Source: Pseudomonadota bacterium (GTDB lineage: Bacteria; Pseudomonadota; Gammaproteobacteria; Steroidobacterales; GCA-2729495). From it: a DNA stretch of 53,458 nucleotides. This document shows, piece after piece, positions 25,346 to 34,003 of the stretch; the first letter of the stretch is position 1; each line of letters opens with the position of its first letter. A model generated the notes under the pieces. It ran no database searches and was not told the DNA's origin. It worked only from the letters and a program-made list of their open reading frames with translations. Made by a program: the position numbers and the translations under genes. Where the stretch lies: assembly GCA_963204745.1 (NCBI GenBank), contig CAUJHF010000047.1, forward strand, positions 1 through 53,458, read 5' to 3'.

Positions 25346-26035
25346 ATGCCGCGGTTCCTGGCTGTTTTCGCCATCTTTCTCCTCTCCCACCTGATCGCCG
25401 CCACGCCGGCCATTCGCCGGCGTCTGACCGGGCTGCTGGGCGAGGTCTTGTTTACCACCTGTTATTCAGCGATGTCGCTGGCGCTCTTTACCTGGCTGAT
25501 ACATTCAGCCGCACAGGCGCCGTACATTGAACTCTGGCCCCCGCAGGCCTGGGCCTATGCGATCACGGTCGGGTTGATGCCGGTGGCGGCATTGTTGTTC
25601 GGCGCGGGTCTTCTGGAACCGAATCCGTTTTCCATTGCCTTCGTGGCGACGCCCTTTGATGCGGAGAAACCCGGCGCCGTTGCAATCACGCGTCATCCGC
25701 TGCTCTGGGGGCTGGGTCTCTGGGGGCTGGCGCATGTGCCGGCCAACGGTGATCTGGCAGCGGTGCTCATGTTCGGCGGGCTCGGCTCATTTGGTTTTAT
25801 CGGCATGTGGGCTGTTGAAAACCGGAAGCGCAAGATGCTCGGTGAAGCGCAGTGGCGGCAACTCGCCGGGCCGACCTCGCTGATACCGTTTGCTGCGCTT
25901 CTGAGCGGCCGCGCCCGCTGGCCGACCGACCGGCGCACGCTGATCGGCGGTGCGATAGCACTGGCGCTCGTGGCCTGGCTCTTGCTGGGCGGTCATTTCT
26001 GGCTCTTCATGCGTAATCCGCTCGCCATGTTCTGA
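25346..26035 (+). CDS. NnrU-family integral membrane protein
   Basis: A 229-residue inner-membrane protein with about six hydrophobic segments, starting FLAVFAIFLLSHLIAA. The block AITRHPLLWGLGLWGLAH matches the NnrU signature with its RHP motif, also related to isoprenylcysteine methyltransferase-like and MpaF-type membrane proteins. NnrU was first described beside nitric oxide reductase genes but is common in genomes without denitrification, and its function is unclear. The ATG at 25346 sits 7 bases after the dehydratase-like gene, so they are probably co-transcribed. An in-frame start at 25253 would overlap that gene and is unlikely. Confidence 0.88.
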   Translation: MPRFLAVFAIFLLSHLIAATPAIRRRLTGLLGEVLFTTCYSAMSLALFTWLIHSAAQAPYIELWPPQAWAYAITVGLMPVAALLFGAGLLEPNPFSIAFVATPFDAEKPGAVAITRHPLLWGLGLWGLAHVPANGDLAAVLMFGGLGSFGFIGMWAVENRKRKMLGEAQWRQLAGPTSLIPFAALLSGRARWPTDRRTLIGGAIALALVAWLLLGGHFWLFMRNPLAMF

Positions 26036-26057
26036 CCCAGCCCTTAAGCTGCGTGGC

Positions 26058-27245
26058 GTGCAGCATGGCGAATACTCATTGACAGCTTTCGACGACATGC
26101 CGGCAACGCTGGCGGCGCTGGCTAAAAAGCATCTCTACCGTCGCCGGCGCGTGGTCGAAGGCCCGGCCGGGCGGGAGCTGGTCGTCGAGGGCCGGCGGCT
26201 GCTGAATTTCTGCAGCAACGACTATCTGGGACTCGCCGCAGATCCGCGCGTATGCGCCGCATTCAAGGCTGGCGTGGACCGCTGGGGTGTTGGCAGCGGT
26301 GCGTCACATCTGGTGTCGGGTCATACCGCTGCCCACCAGCAACTCGAAGTCGCACTGGCAGATTTCACCGGCCGACCGCGTGCATTGCTCTTCGGCAGCG
26401 GCTATGCGGCGAATGTGGGCGCGCTCAGTGCCCTGCTTGGTCCGCGTGACCAGGTATTCGAGGACCGTCTCAATCACGCTTCGCTGCTCGATGGCGGCTG
26501 GCTCAGCCGGGCGAACTTTGACTGGTATGCCCATGCCGATACGGCCGATCTCGCCAGCCGGCTTGGCGCTGTTCAATCGGAGCGACGCAAGCTGATTGTC
26601 AGCGACGGTACATTCAGCATGGATGGCGACCTGTGTCCGCTTGATCGCCTCGTCGATCTGGCCAGACAGCACGCGGCATGGCTGATGATCGATGATGCGC
26701 ACGGCTTCGGCGTGCATGGCGCACAGGGTTGTGGTGTGGTGGATCCGGCGCGGCATGACTGCAGCGATGTGCCGGTACTGGTCGGTACGCTCGGCAAGGC
26801 TTTTGGTACGGCCGGCGCATTTGTTGCTGGCAGCGAGACGCTGATCGAAACGCTGATCCAGCGCTCGCGACATTACATCTACACGACGGCGATGCCGGCA
26901 GCGATGGCCGTCGCGACGCTTGAGAGTTTGCGGATCGCGCTGGCAGAGGAGTGGCGGCGTACGCGGCTTGCAGGACACATAGCGCGGTTCCGGCAGGGTG
27001 CTGCGCAGCTCGGCCTGCAACTCCTGCCGTCGGCAACACCGATCCAGCCGGTAATCATCGGCGCTGCCGGCGCGACCATGGACATCGGTGCAGCACTCGA
27101 AGCGCGCGGCGTGCTGGTCGGCGCCATCCGGCCGCCGACAGTACCGGCAGGGACTGCGCGCCTGCGCATCACCTTCTCCGCGCTGCATGAGTCTGCCGAT
27201 ATCGACCGCCTTCTCGCAGCGCTGGCCGAGTCCACAACAACATGA
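26058..27245 (+). CDS. bioF: 8-amino-7-oxononanoate synthase
   Basis: A 395-residue PLP enzyme of the alpha-oxoamine synthase family that condenses pimeloyl-ACP (or -CoA) with L-alanine in biotin synthesis. Conserved blocks: LLNFCSNDYLGLAADP, GSGASHLVSGHTAAHQ, FGSGYAANVGALSAL, DRLNHASLLDG, the cofactor segment MIDDAHGFGVHG, and the PLP-lysine in VGTLGKAFGTAGAFV. The first start is a GTG at 26058; the ATG at 26097 gives 382 residues, nearer the E. coli length, and neither has a strong ribosome site, so the N-terminus is uncertain by 13 residues. First gene of an overlapping bioF-bioD-bioA operon. Confidence 0.96.
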   Translation: MQHGEYSLTAFDDMPATLAALAKKHLYRRRRVVEGPAGRELVVEGRRLLNFCSNDYLGLAADPRVCAAFKAGVDRWGVGSGASHLVSGHTAAHQQLEVALADFTGRPRALLFGSGYAANVGALSALLGPRDQVFEDRLNHASLLDGGWLSRANFDWYAHADTADLASRLGAVQSERRKLIVSDGTFSMDGDLCPLDRLVDLARQHAAWLMIDDAHGFGVHGAQGCGVVDPARHDCSDVPVLVGTLGKAFGTAGAFVAGSETLIETLIQRSRHYIYTTAMPAAMAVATLESLRIALAEEWRRTRLAGHIARFRQGAAQLGLQLLPSATPIQPVIIGAAGATMDIGAALEARGVLVGAIRPPTVPAGTARLRITFSALHESADIDRLLAALAESTTT

Positions 27246-27940
27246 GGCCTCGTTGCTATTTCATCGCCGGAACCGATACGGGTGTCGGCAAGACCCGGGT
27301 CACTGCAGCATTGCTGCTGGCTGCGCAGGCATATGGTTTGCGCGCGCTCGGCGTGAAGCCGGTGGCGGCCGGCTGCGTGCGCGCAAACGGGCGGCTGGTG
27401 AACGAAGATGCGCTGTTGTTGCAGCGCTGCTCAAGCCTGTCGCCTGACTATGCGGCCGTGAATCCCGTGGCGCTGGAGCCGGCGATTGCACCACATATTG
27501 CCGCCGAGCGGGCCGGTATAGCGTTGCGTGCGGCGGCACTCGCAGACCAGGTGCGCGCGCAGGAGGCGAGTGGGGCGGACGTGCTGCTGGTCGAAGGTGC
27601 CGGTGGCTGGCTGGTGCCCCTGAACCAGACAGAAACGATGGCCGACCTTGCCGCTGCACTCGGCTATCCGGTGGTACTCGTGGTCGGCATGCGGCTCGGC
27701 TGCATCAATCATGCCTTGCTGACTGCAAAGGCGATCAGGGCTTCTGGTCTGGAACTTGCCGGCTGGGTGGCAAACTCCGTGGCGGCGGAGATGGATTTTC
27801 TCGCCGAGAATGTGCGTACGCTCGAACAGCGGCTGCCTGCGCTGAGAATGGCGACGCTGCCATTTTTTGCTGACGGCTGTACGCCCGAACAACTGAATAC
27901 CTGGCTCGATGCGACCAGCCTGTTCGGGTATTCATCATGA
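27242..27940 (+). CDS. bioD: Dethiobiotin synthetase
   Basis: A 232-residue ATP-dependent carboxylase that closes the ureido ring of dethiobiotin from 7,8-diaminopelargonic acid and CO2. The P-loop is [19 protein letters not shown] at the N-terminus, followed by [26 protein letters not shown] (the VEGAGG signature) and [19 protein letters not shown]. Length matches E. coli BioD. It overlaps bioF by four bases (ATGA) and bioA in the same way, which shows translational coupling. Cytosolic. No odd features. Confidence 0.97.
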   Translation: MRPRCYFIAGTDTGVGKTRVTAALLLAAQAYGLRALGVKPVAAGCVRANGRLVNEDALLLQRCSSLSPDYAAVNPVALEPAIAPHIAAERAGIALRAAALADQVRAQEASGADVLLVEGAGGWLVPLNQTETMADLAAALGYPVVLVVGMRLGCINHALLTAKAIRASGLELAGWVANSVAAEMDFLAENVRTLEQRLPALRMATLPFFADGCTPEQLNTWLDATSLFGYSS

Positions 27941-29205
27941 CTGACTTCGATCGCGAGCACATCTGGCATCCCTACACCTCGATGACGGCGCCACTGCCGG
28001 CCTATCGCGTGGCCTCGGCTTCCGGTGTGAGGCTCAGACTGGAAGATGGTCGTGAACTCGTCGACGGCATGTCCTCATGGTGGTGTGCGATCCATGGCTA
28101 CAACCATCCGGAGCTGAATCGCGCGCTCAGAGAGCAGCTCGGCCGCATGGCGCACGTGATGTTTGGCGGACTGACGCACGAGCCGGCGGTGAGCCTCGCG
28201 CGCCAGCTGATTGCCATCACGCCGGAGCCGCTGCAGCACGTGTTCTTCAGTGACTCCGGCTCGGTGTCGGTGGAGGTCGCCATCAAGATGGCGCTGCAGT
28301 ACTGGCAGGCGCAGGGGCAGCCGGGCAAGTCGCGCCTGCTCACCATCCGTGGTGGTTACCATGGCGATACCTTTGGCGCGATGGCGGTCTGCGACCCCGT
28401 GAACGGCATGCACGAGCGTTTTGCAGCGCTGCTGCCGCAGCATCTGTTTGCCGACCGGCCGCGCAGTCGTTTCGGCGAGGCGCTGCAGCCCGGTGACATC
28501 GACGGTTTCGCGACGCTCATCGCCCGGCATGCCGGCGAGCTTGCCGCTGTCATCCTTGAACCGGTCGTGCAGGGCGCCGGCGGCATGTGGTTCTACTCGG
28601 CTGACTACCTGAAGGCCGTGGCCGGACTGTGCCGGCAGTACGATGTGCTGCTGATCTCGGACGAGATCGCGACCGGCTTCGGCCGCACTGGCCGCCTGTT
28701 TGCCGGTGAGCATGCGGGCGTGGAGGCGGACATCCTTTGCCTGGGCAAGGCACTGACCGGCGGCTACATGAGCATGGCGGCCACGCTGGCGACCCGGCGC
28801 GTCGCGCATGGCATTTCCGCTGATGGTGGCGTGCTGATGCACGGGCCGACCTTCATGGCCAATCCGCTGGCCGCAGCGGTCGCTGTGCGCAGCATCGCGC
28901 TGCTGCTCGAGAGTCCGTGGCAGGCGCGGGTACAGATGATCGAGACACAGCTGCGCAAGGAACTGGGTCCGCTGGCTGCGCATCCGGCTGTCGCCGATGT
29001 GCGCGTACTCGGTGCGATCGGCGTGGTCGAGACAAGGCAGCCGGTGCCGGTCGCTGAATTGCAGCGCTGCTTTGTCGACGCCGGGGTATGGATCCGCCCC
29101 TTTGGCCGACTGATCTACCTGATGCCGCCGTACATCATCACGCCGGCGGAGCTGCGTCAGCTGACGCAGGCCCTCACTTCGGGTCTGGCGTTGCTACAGG
29201 CTTGA
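27937..29205 (+). CDS. bioA: Adenosylmethionine-8-amino-7-oxononanoate aminotransferase
   Basis: A 422-residue class III PLP aminotransferase that moves the amino group of SAM to 7-keto-8-aminopelargonate. Visible blocks: IWHPYTSM near the N-terminus (a BioA signature), [71 protein letters not shown] and the PLP-lysine in [12 protein letters not shown], then [11 protein letters not shown]. The C-terminal 32 bases overlap the convergent DUF1838 gene. bioB, bioC and bioH are not in the window; the order F-D-A differs from the enterobacterial bio operon. Confidence 0.97.
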   Translation: MTDFDREHIWHPYTSMTAPLPAYRVASASGVRLRLEDGRELVDGMSSWWCAIHGYNHPELNRALREQLGRMAHVMFGGLTHEPAVSLARQLIAITPEPLQHVFFSDSGSVSVEVAIKMALQYWQAQGQPGKSRLLTIRGGYHGDTFGAMAVCDPVNGMHERFAALLPQHLFADRPRSRFGEALQPGDIDGFATLIARHAGELAAVILEPVVQGAGGMWFYSADYLKAVAGLCRQYDVLLISDEIATGFGRTGRLFAGEHAGVEADILCLGKALTGGYMSMAATLATRRVAHGISADGGVLMHGPTFMANPLAAAVAVRSIALLLESPWQARVQMIETQLRKELGPLAAHPAVADVRVLGAIGVVETRQPVPVAELQRCFVDAGVWIRPFGRLIYLMPPYIITPAELRQLTQALTSGLALLQA

Positions 29206-30199
29206 CCGGTGCCGGCTTCTGCGTGCGCGCGTAGTGCTCGAGACTCGACAGGCTGGGTTCGCCCGTCCATTTTTCCGGTGCGTTGAAGTACTTCGCGTAG
29301 TGCTTTTCCGCGTAGTCGAGTACTGGCCGGCCAAAAATCGCGTCCAGATTGCTGGTCGTGCCCATGAAGCAGTTGTACAGGCAGAAGCCCGGGGTCTGGC
29401 CCATCAGCATCCACGGCAGCCACGGAGTGACGCGATTCCAGGTGCCACGGTAATCCACCGTGGTCAGCTGCGGATTCTGCATGTCTGCAACCCGCACATG
29501 GTGCGCAAAGTATTCGGATACCTGTGCGATCGGGCCGGCTGATTCGCGCGGCCACTGGTCCGGCTGAAGGGCGCTGGGATAGGCCAGATGGATGTGGATT
29601 TCCATCTCCAGCCAGTCACCATGCTGGTACCAGGGCAGGATAAAGGGCATGCGTTTGGGCGGCGGTCCTTCCCTGTTGAGGCCGCCGAACGACGGTGGCG
29701 CGGGAAAATATTCCTCGATCAGATAGTTGAAGGGATCGTTGTCGACGTGTACCGGTTTCACCACTTCGCCGGTCAGCGGGTTCTTCCATTCGCCGAGTAC
29801 TTCACCACTGCGCAGGTCTGTGTACAGGATGATTTCCCGGCACAGGCGCTCGATCGCGCCGTCGGGCCGCTGGATCAGCCGGATGGCGCCAAAGCCCTGG
29901 GAGCCGACGAGGTTAACCGCGCGTTTGCCCGGCTGGACGGCGTTGACGTAGCCTTTGAACCAGAAGTACTTCTGCTTGCCCCAGTCGGTGTCACCCTGGA
30001 TGCGTGCATAGGCCATCTGGTTGCCTTTGCCGGTACGCAGGTCGAGAAGGGGTCCCTCGATGCCCGGACCCTTGCCACCCGTACTGCCGCCGTTACCCGC
30101 AGCGTTGGTTGATCGGGAAAAGGCGCCCAGCGCCAGACCAGCGGCACCGGCGGCACCGACGGAAGCAAAGGACAGCACGTCTCTGCGGGTGGTCTGCAT
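29174..30199 (-). CDS. Tat-exported DUF1838 family protein
   Basis: A 341-residue protein with a twin-arginine signal at the N-terminus ([19 protein letters not shown]), so exported folded, probably to the periplasm. The mature part looks like DUF1838: [20 protein letters not shown], the [22 protein letters not shown] block, and the aromatic-rich [17 protein letters not shown]. No enzymatic motif is recognised; a Tat signal suggests a cofactor or fast folding. ATG at 30199 is preceded by GGAG; the frame is open to 30259 but those 20 residues lie before the Tat motif. It is convergent with bioA (32-base overlap) and divergent from the carbamoyltransferase gene, 84 bases away. Confidence 0.9.
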   Translation of the reverse strand: MQTTRRDVLSFASVGAAGAAGLALGAFSRSTNAAGNGGSTGGKGPGIEGPLLDLRTGKGNQMAYARIQGDTDWGKQKYFWFKGYVNAVQPGKRAVNLVGSQGFGAIRLIQRPDGAIERLCREIILYTDLRSGEVLGEWKNPLTGEVVKPVHVDNDPFNYLIEEYFPAPPSFGGLNREGPPPKRMPFILPWYQHGDWLEMEIHIHLAYPSALQPDQWPRESAGPIAQVSEYFAHHVRVADMQNPQLTTVDYRGTWNRVTPWLPWMLMGQTPGFCLYNCFMGTTSNLDAIFGRPVLDYAEKHYAKYFNAPEKWTGEPSLSSLEHYARTQKPAPVKPVATPDPK

Positions 30200-30269
30200 G
30201 GCGATCTCCTGTGGCATCAGCGAGCGGGTTCGCCAATCATAGCCGGATCTGGTGAGCATTTAACTGTCG

Positions 30270-30275
30270 TATAGT
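30270..30275 (+). promoter_or_regulatory. Possible minus-10 box of a leaderless carbamoyltransferase transcript
   Basis: TATAGT, one mismatch from TATAAT, lies so that a start point 6-8 bases downstream would fall at 30282-30284, directly on the ATG at 30284. No ribosome binding site precedes that ATG and no clear minus-35 box is present. Suggestive only. Confidence 0.28.
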
Positions 30276-30283
30276 TCCGGCCC

Positions 30284-32122
30284 ATGCACATTCTCGGCAT
30301 CTCTGCCTATTACCACGACAGCGCGGCTGCCCTGCTCGACGGTGGTCGTGTCGTGGCCGCCGTTCAGGAGGAGCGCTTCAGCCGGCGCAAGCACGATGCA
30401 CGGTTTCCGGCTGGCGCCGTCGACTATTGCCTGCGTGAAGCGGGCATCGGTCTGCGCGACGTGGACCAGATCGTGTTCTACGACAAGCCGCTGATCAAGT
30501 TCGAGCGGCTGCTGGAGACCTATCTGAGTTATGCGCCAGGCGGTCTGCGCTCGTTCATCGCGGCGATGCCGGTCTGGCTGAAGGAAAAGCTCTACCTGAA
30601 GACCACGCTCAAGCGCGAGTTTGCCGCCATTGCCGGCTGCAAGGAGCGCGAGTTGCCGCCGTTGCTGTTCAGCGACCACCACCGCTCGCATGCCGGCTCG
30701 GCGTTTTACATGAGTCCCCATGAGCAGGCCGCTGTGCTGTGCATGGACGGGGTCGGCGAGTGGGCCACGACCTCGGCCTGGCTCGGTACCGGCAATCAGC
30801 TGAAGCCGCTCTGGGAGATCGACTTCCCGCACTCGCTGGGACTCTTGTACTCGGCCTTCACCTATTTCACCGGCTTCAAGGTCAACTCCGGCGAGTACAA
30901 GCTGATGGGCCTTGCGCCCTACGGTCAGCCGAAGTTCGCCGGGCTGATTCTCGACAGGCTCATGGACCTGAAGGCGGATGGCAGCTTCCGGCTCGACATG
31001 CGGTACTTCAACTACTGCACCGGCCTGACGATGACCAACCGGCGCTTCGCCGAGCTGTTTGACGGCCCGCCGCGCAGGGCGGAGTCACCGGTCACACAGC
31101 GCGAGATGGATCTGGCGGCATCCATTCAGGCAGTGACAGAGGAGGTGGTGCTGCGTCTCGCCCGCTCGCTGCATGCCGACACGGGCATGCGAAACCTCTG
31201 TCTTGCCGGTGGTGTGGCGCTCAACTGTGTGGCCAATGGCCGCTTGCTGCGCGAAGGACCTTTCGAAAATATCTGGATACAACCGGCGGCGGGTGATGCC
31301 GGTGGTGCGCTGGGTGCGGCCGCTGTGGTCTGGCACGAGCATCTGGGCAAGCCGCGTCGAACCGGCGGCAGGGACCAGATGAATGGCAGCTACCTGGGTC
31401 CCGGCTACAGTCAGGCAGAAATTCGCCAGCAGCTGGATACTGCCGGTGCGGTCTACCGTGAACTGGCTGACGAAGAACTCATCAGCACCGTTGCCGGTAT
31501 CCTTGCGGCGGAAAACGTCGTCGGCTGGCACCAGGGACGCATGGAGTTCGGTCCGCGCTCGCTCGGCAACCGCTCGATACTCGGCGATCCGCGCAGCGCG
31601 AAGATGCAGTCGGTGATGAACCTCAAGATCAAGTTCCGGGAATCATTCCGGCCGTTCGCGCCCTCGGTGCTCGCCGAGCGGGTGTCGGACTATTTTGAAC
31701 TCGACAAGGACAGTCCATACATGTTGCTGGTGGCTCCCGTGCGCGAGAATCTCCGCAAACCCATGACGGCCGAGCAGGAGAAGCTGTTCGGCATCGAGAA
31801 GCTGAACATAGCGCGCTCGGAGCTGCCTGCCATCACGCATGTGGACTACTCGGCCCGCGTGCAGACCGTGCATCCGGACACCAACCCGCGCTATCACGCC
31901 CTGCTGAAGGCCTTCGAGTCGAAGACCGGCTGCGCGGTGCTGGTCAATACCTCGTTCAACGTGCGGGGTGAGCCGCCGGTCTGCAGCCCGGCCGATGCCT
32001 ACCGCTGTTTCATGCGCACGGCGATGGACTACCTGGTAGTCGGCAACTGCCTGCTGGCGAGGACAGAACAGCCGGAGCGGCCGGAAGACAGGAACTGGAT
32101 GCAGGAGTTCGAGCTGGACTGA
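30284..32122 (+). CDS. NodU/CmcH-family carbamoyltransferase (SxtI-like)
   Basis: A 612-residue O-carbamoyltransferase. The N-terminal Kae1-like ATPase half (to about 390) makes carbamoyladenylate from carbamoyl phosphate and ATP; the C-terminal YrdC-like half moves it to an alcohol. Landmarks: MHILGISAYYHDSAAALL, VQEERFSRRKHD, LFSDHHRSHAGSAFY (metal-binding histidines), VLCMDGVGEW, NSGEYKLMGLAPYG, LCLAGGVALNCVANG, IQPAAGDAGGALGAA, then GWHQGRMEFGPRSLGNRSIL and LVNTSFNVRGEP. Relatives carbamoylate Nod factors, cephamycin and saxitoxin. It heads a tight set with SxtJ-like and DUF5989 genes (TGATG overlap downstream), then an SGNH hydrolase. The acceptor is probably an envelope or secreted glycan, but this is inference. 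Confidence 0.95.
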   Translation: MHILGISAYYHDSAAALLDGGRVVAAVQEERFSRRKHDARFPAGAVDYCLREAGIGLRDVDQIVFYDKPLIKFERLLETYLSYAPGGLRSFIAAMPVWLKEKLYLKTTLKREFAAIAGCKERELPPLLFSDHHRSHAGSAFYMSPHEQAAVLCMDGVGEWATTSAWLGTGNQLKPLWEIDFPHSLGLLYSAFTYFTGFKVNSGEYKLMGLAPYGQPKFAGLILDRLMDLKADGSFRLDMRYFNYCTGLTMTNRRFAELFDGPPRRAESPVTQREMDLAASIQAVTEEVVLRLARSLHADTGMRNLCLAGGVALNCVANGRLLREGPFENIWIQPAAGDAGGALGAAAVVWHEHLGKPRRTGGRDQMNGSYLGPGYSQAEIRQQLDTAGAVYRELADEELISTVAGILAAENVVGWHQGRMEFGPRSLGNRSILGDPRSAKMQSVMNLKIKFRESFRPFAPSVLAERVSDYFELDKDSPYMLLVAPVRENLRKPMTAEQEKLFGIEKLNIARSELPAITHVDYSARVQTVHPDTNPRYHALLKAFESKTGCAVLVNTSFNVRGEPPVCSPADAYRCFMRTAMDYLVVGNCLLARTEQPERPEDRNWMQEFELD

Positions 32123-32529
32123 TGACTCACGGGATTCCCGCTGCAGGTCCGCGCGAGTTGCGCCAGTTTGGTATCACCACCGGTGCCATCGTCGTGGTGC
32201 TGTTTGCCGGCTTCTTTCCCTGGCTGCTGGAGCGTCCCATACCCGCCTGGCCGCTGGTCATGGGCGGTGTGCTGATCGCCTGGGGGCTGTTGTTGCCCGC
32301 GAGCCTTGGTCCGGTGTATCGCGGCTGGATGAGGTTCGGCACGGTGATGAGCCGGATTACCACGCCGATCCTGATGACGGTGATCTTCGTGCTGGTTATC
32401 GTGCCGGTTGCGCTGGTCCTGCGGCTGCTGAAGAAAGACCCGATGTGTCGCAAGTTCGACCGGGATGCGTCATCCTATCGTGTCGCCGGCAGTGGTGCGG
32501 AGACCGGCTCCCTGGACAAACCCTACTAG
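32122..32529 (+). CDS. SxtJ-family membrane protein
   Basis: A 135-residue protein with about three transmembrane segments (VVVLFAGFFPWLL, LVMGGVLIAWGLLLPA and ITTPILMTVIFVLVIVPVAL), and a C-terminal cytosolic tail containing LLKKDPMCRKFD. This organisation and the KKDP motif are typical of SxtJ-like proteins that accompany NodU-type carbamoyltransferases. Its function is not known. The start overlaps the carbamoyltransferase stop by one base, so the pair is translationally coupled. The short DUF5989 gene follows 31 bases later. Confidence 0.88.
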   Translation: MTHGIPAAGPRELRQFGITTGAIVVVLFAGFFPWLLERPIPAWPLVMGGVLIAWGLLLPASLGPVYRGWMRFGTVMSRITTPILMTVIFVLVIVPVALVLRLLKKDPMCRKFDRDASSYRVAGSGAETGSLDKPY

Positions 32530-32560
32530 GCTTTGAATCAACTCCTGGCGGAAACTGCTG

Positions 32561-32713
32561 ATGCTGGATTTACTTAAGGACCTGTGGGGCTTCATGCGTG
32601 TGCGCAAGAAGTTCTGGCTGGCGCCGGTAATCATCGTGATGTTGCTGCTCGGTGCGCTGCTCGTGCTCGGCCAGGGCTCCGCGGTGGCGCCGTTCATCTA
32701 TACGCTGTTCTGA
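32561..32713 (+). CDS. DUF5989 family single-span small protein (SxtK-size)
   Basis: A 50-residue protein I translated from the ATG at 32561. It has an amphipathic, basic N-terminus (MLDLLKDLWGFMRVRKKFWL) followed by one membrane span (PVIIVMLLLGALLVLGQGSA) and a short hydrophobic end, FIYTLF. The pattern of L-x2-L-W-x-F-M-R-x-R-K-K-x-W-L-x-P is characteristic of DUF5989, commonly found next to SxtJ and carbamoyltransferase genes and similar in size to SxtK of saxitoxin clusters. Role unknown; it may be a small subunit of a membrane complex with SxtJ. The gene converges on the SGNH hydrolase, 4 bases between the stops. Confidence 0.87.
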   Translation: MLDLLKDLWGFMRVRKKFWLAPVIIVMLLLGALLVLGQGSAVAPFIYTLF

Positions 32714-32717
32714 GCTG

Positions 32718-33848
32718 TTACCGGGCTGGCGGTTCCGGGACCCGGCGATCCGCGAGTGCGTCGGACACCGCGGGCAGCAGCGCCTGGGCAATCTTGCGGT
32801 GACCGGAGGCATTCCAGTGAGCGTCCTTGCTCCAGAAATCCGTGCTGTCGAAATTGTCGCCCGGGTCGACCAGTGCGACGGGCAGTCCGGTGACGGCACG
32901 CTTCAACAGCTTGCGCGCTGCATCGCTGCGCTTGTCCATCGTGTAGCATCGGCCCAGCTCGCACTTGGTCGGTGCCGCCAGCACGATCACCGGAATGCCG
33001 CGTGCCTGGTAGGCAGCTGAAATCCTCTCCAGCAGCTTTGCATTGATTTCCACCACCCGGTTGGTAGATGGCTTGTCCGGCTGCAGGTATATATCCGCCT
33101 CTTCGAAATCCTCAGGCCCCTTCTGGCCGAAACGATCAAGGCCACCGCCGAGTCCGCGAGTGAAGCGGTCAACGAGACGTACCAGGTACGAGTGCTCATG
33201 CATCCAGGCAAAAGCGCCGCTGTCATGGCGCCCTGGAAAGCGTTTGATGTCGGGTATCGGATAGCCGTCGATCACCAGTTGCCCGGACTGGTCGAGTCGG
33301 GCGTACGGCTTGTAGTAGTCGTAGCGGTTCCAGTAGACGGCGTCAGCGAAATCATTGCCGAGGCAGAAGCTGATGATGACGAGGTCCGGATCGAGGGCGA
33401 GGACCTGGCTGGTCAGCAGGTGATACTGGATGGGGCTGTAGCCGGCGACGCCGAAGTTCAATACCTGCGTTGCCGGCAGCGAGTCCGCCAGCAGCGTGGT
33501 GAACAGCTCGGGCTCTGCTGCCCCGATGCCCCACACGAAGCTGTCGCCGAGCACCGCTATGCGGCGTGTCCCGGCAGGTTTTTCCACGGTTATCCCGGCT
33601 CCACGCAGCCCCAGGCTGTTGATGTTCAGCTCATAGCTGAACTCGGCTCTGGAAAATATGCCCCGCGCGTCCGGTATGTTTGACCAGCCGAGCACCGGGT
33701 CATAACGATAGAAATTGTACTGGTTGGAAGTGACCGGCTCGCTGGCCAGATTGGGCGCAAGCAGACGCAGGCCGGATTCCGCGACCAGCAGCGTGATGGC
33801 GGTGGAAAGGAAAACCAGAATGAGGTTGCCCGGCAGCTGCTTTTTCAA
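32718..33848 (-). CDS. SGNH/GDSL-type hydrolase, membrane-anchored
   Basis: A 376-residue protein with an N-terminal signal anchor (LPGNLILVFLSTAITLLVAE) and a periplasmic SGNH esterase domain. Block I is IAVLGDSFVWGIG (nucleophile Ser), a Gly-containing block is LNFGVAGYSP, block III Asn is in FCLGNDFADAV, and block V is SKDAHWNASGHRKIA with Asp and His. No ATG is available near the expected N-terminus; I chose the TTG at 33846-33848, which gives a Lys-Lys-Gln start before the hydrophobic anchor; TTG 33854 or a longer version from 33989 are alternatives. It probably removes or transfers an acyl or carbamoyl group on an envelope glycan. It lies opposite the carbamoyltransferase set, like sxtL beside sxtI-K. 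Confidence 0.88.
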   Translation of the reverse strand: MKKQLPGNLILVFLSTAITLLVAESGLRLLAPNLASEPVTSNQYNFYRYDPVLGWSNIPDARGIFSRAEFSYELNINSLGLRGAGITVEKPAGTRRIAVLGDSFVWGIGAAEPELFTTLLADSLPATQVLNFGVAGYSPIQYHLLTSQVLALDPDLVIISFCLGNDFADAVYWNRYDYYKPYARLDQSGQLVIDGYPIPDIKRFPGRHDSGAFAWMHEHSYLVRLVDRFTRGLGGGLDRFGQKGPEDFEEADIYLQPDKPSTNRVVEINAKLLERISAAYQARGIPVIVLAAPTKCELGRCYTMDKRSDAARKLLKRAVTGLPVALVDPGDNFDSTDFWSKDAHWNASGHRKIAQALLPAVSDALADRRVPEPPAR

Positions 33849-34003
33849 TGACAAATTACCCGGGCAAGAAGCCCTTGAACTGAAGTCCGCCGAATACCAG
33901 TGGCGGCATGAATGGTCATTTTGATCCAGGGCCTTATCATAGCGTTCCGGCTGCGATCCTGGCAGCGTGCGCGCCGGAACCGCAGGCAACGCAGGAGACG
34001 GCA

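Noticed and set aside
30284..33848. Saxitoxin biosynthesis cluster
   Set aside because: Only carbamoyltransferase-associated families are present; no polyketide-synthase-like starter, amidinotransferase or cyclisation gene in the window.
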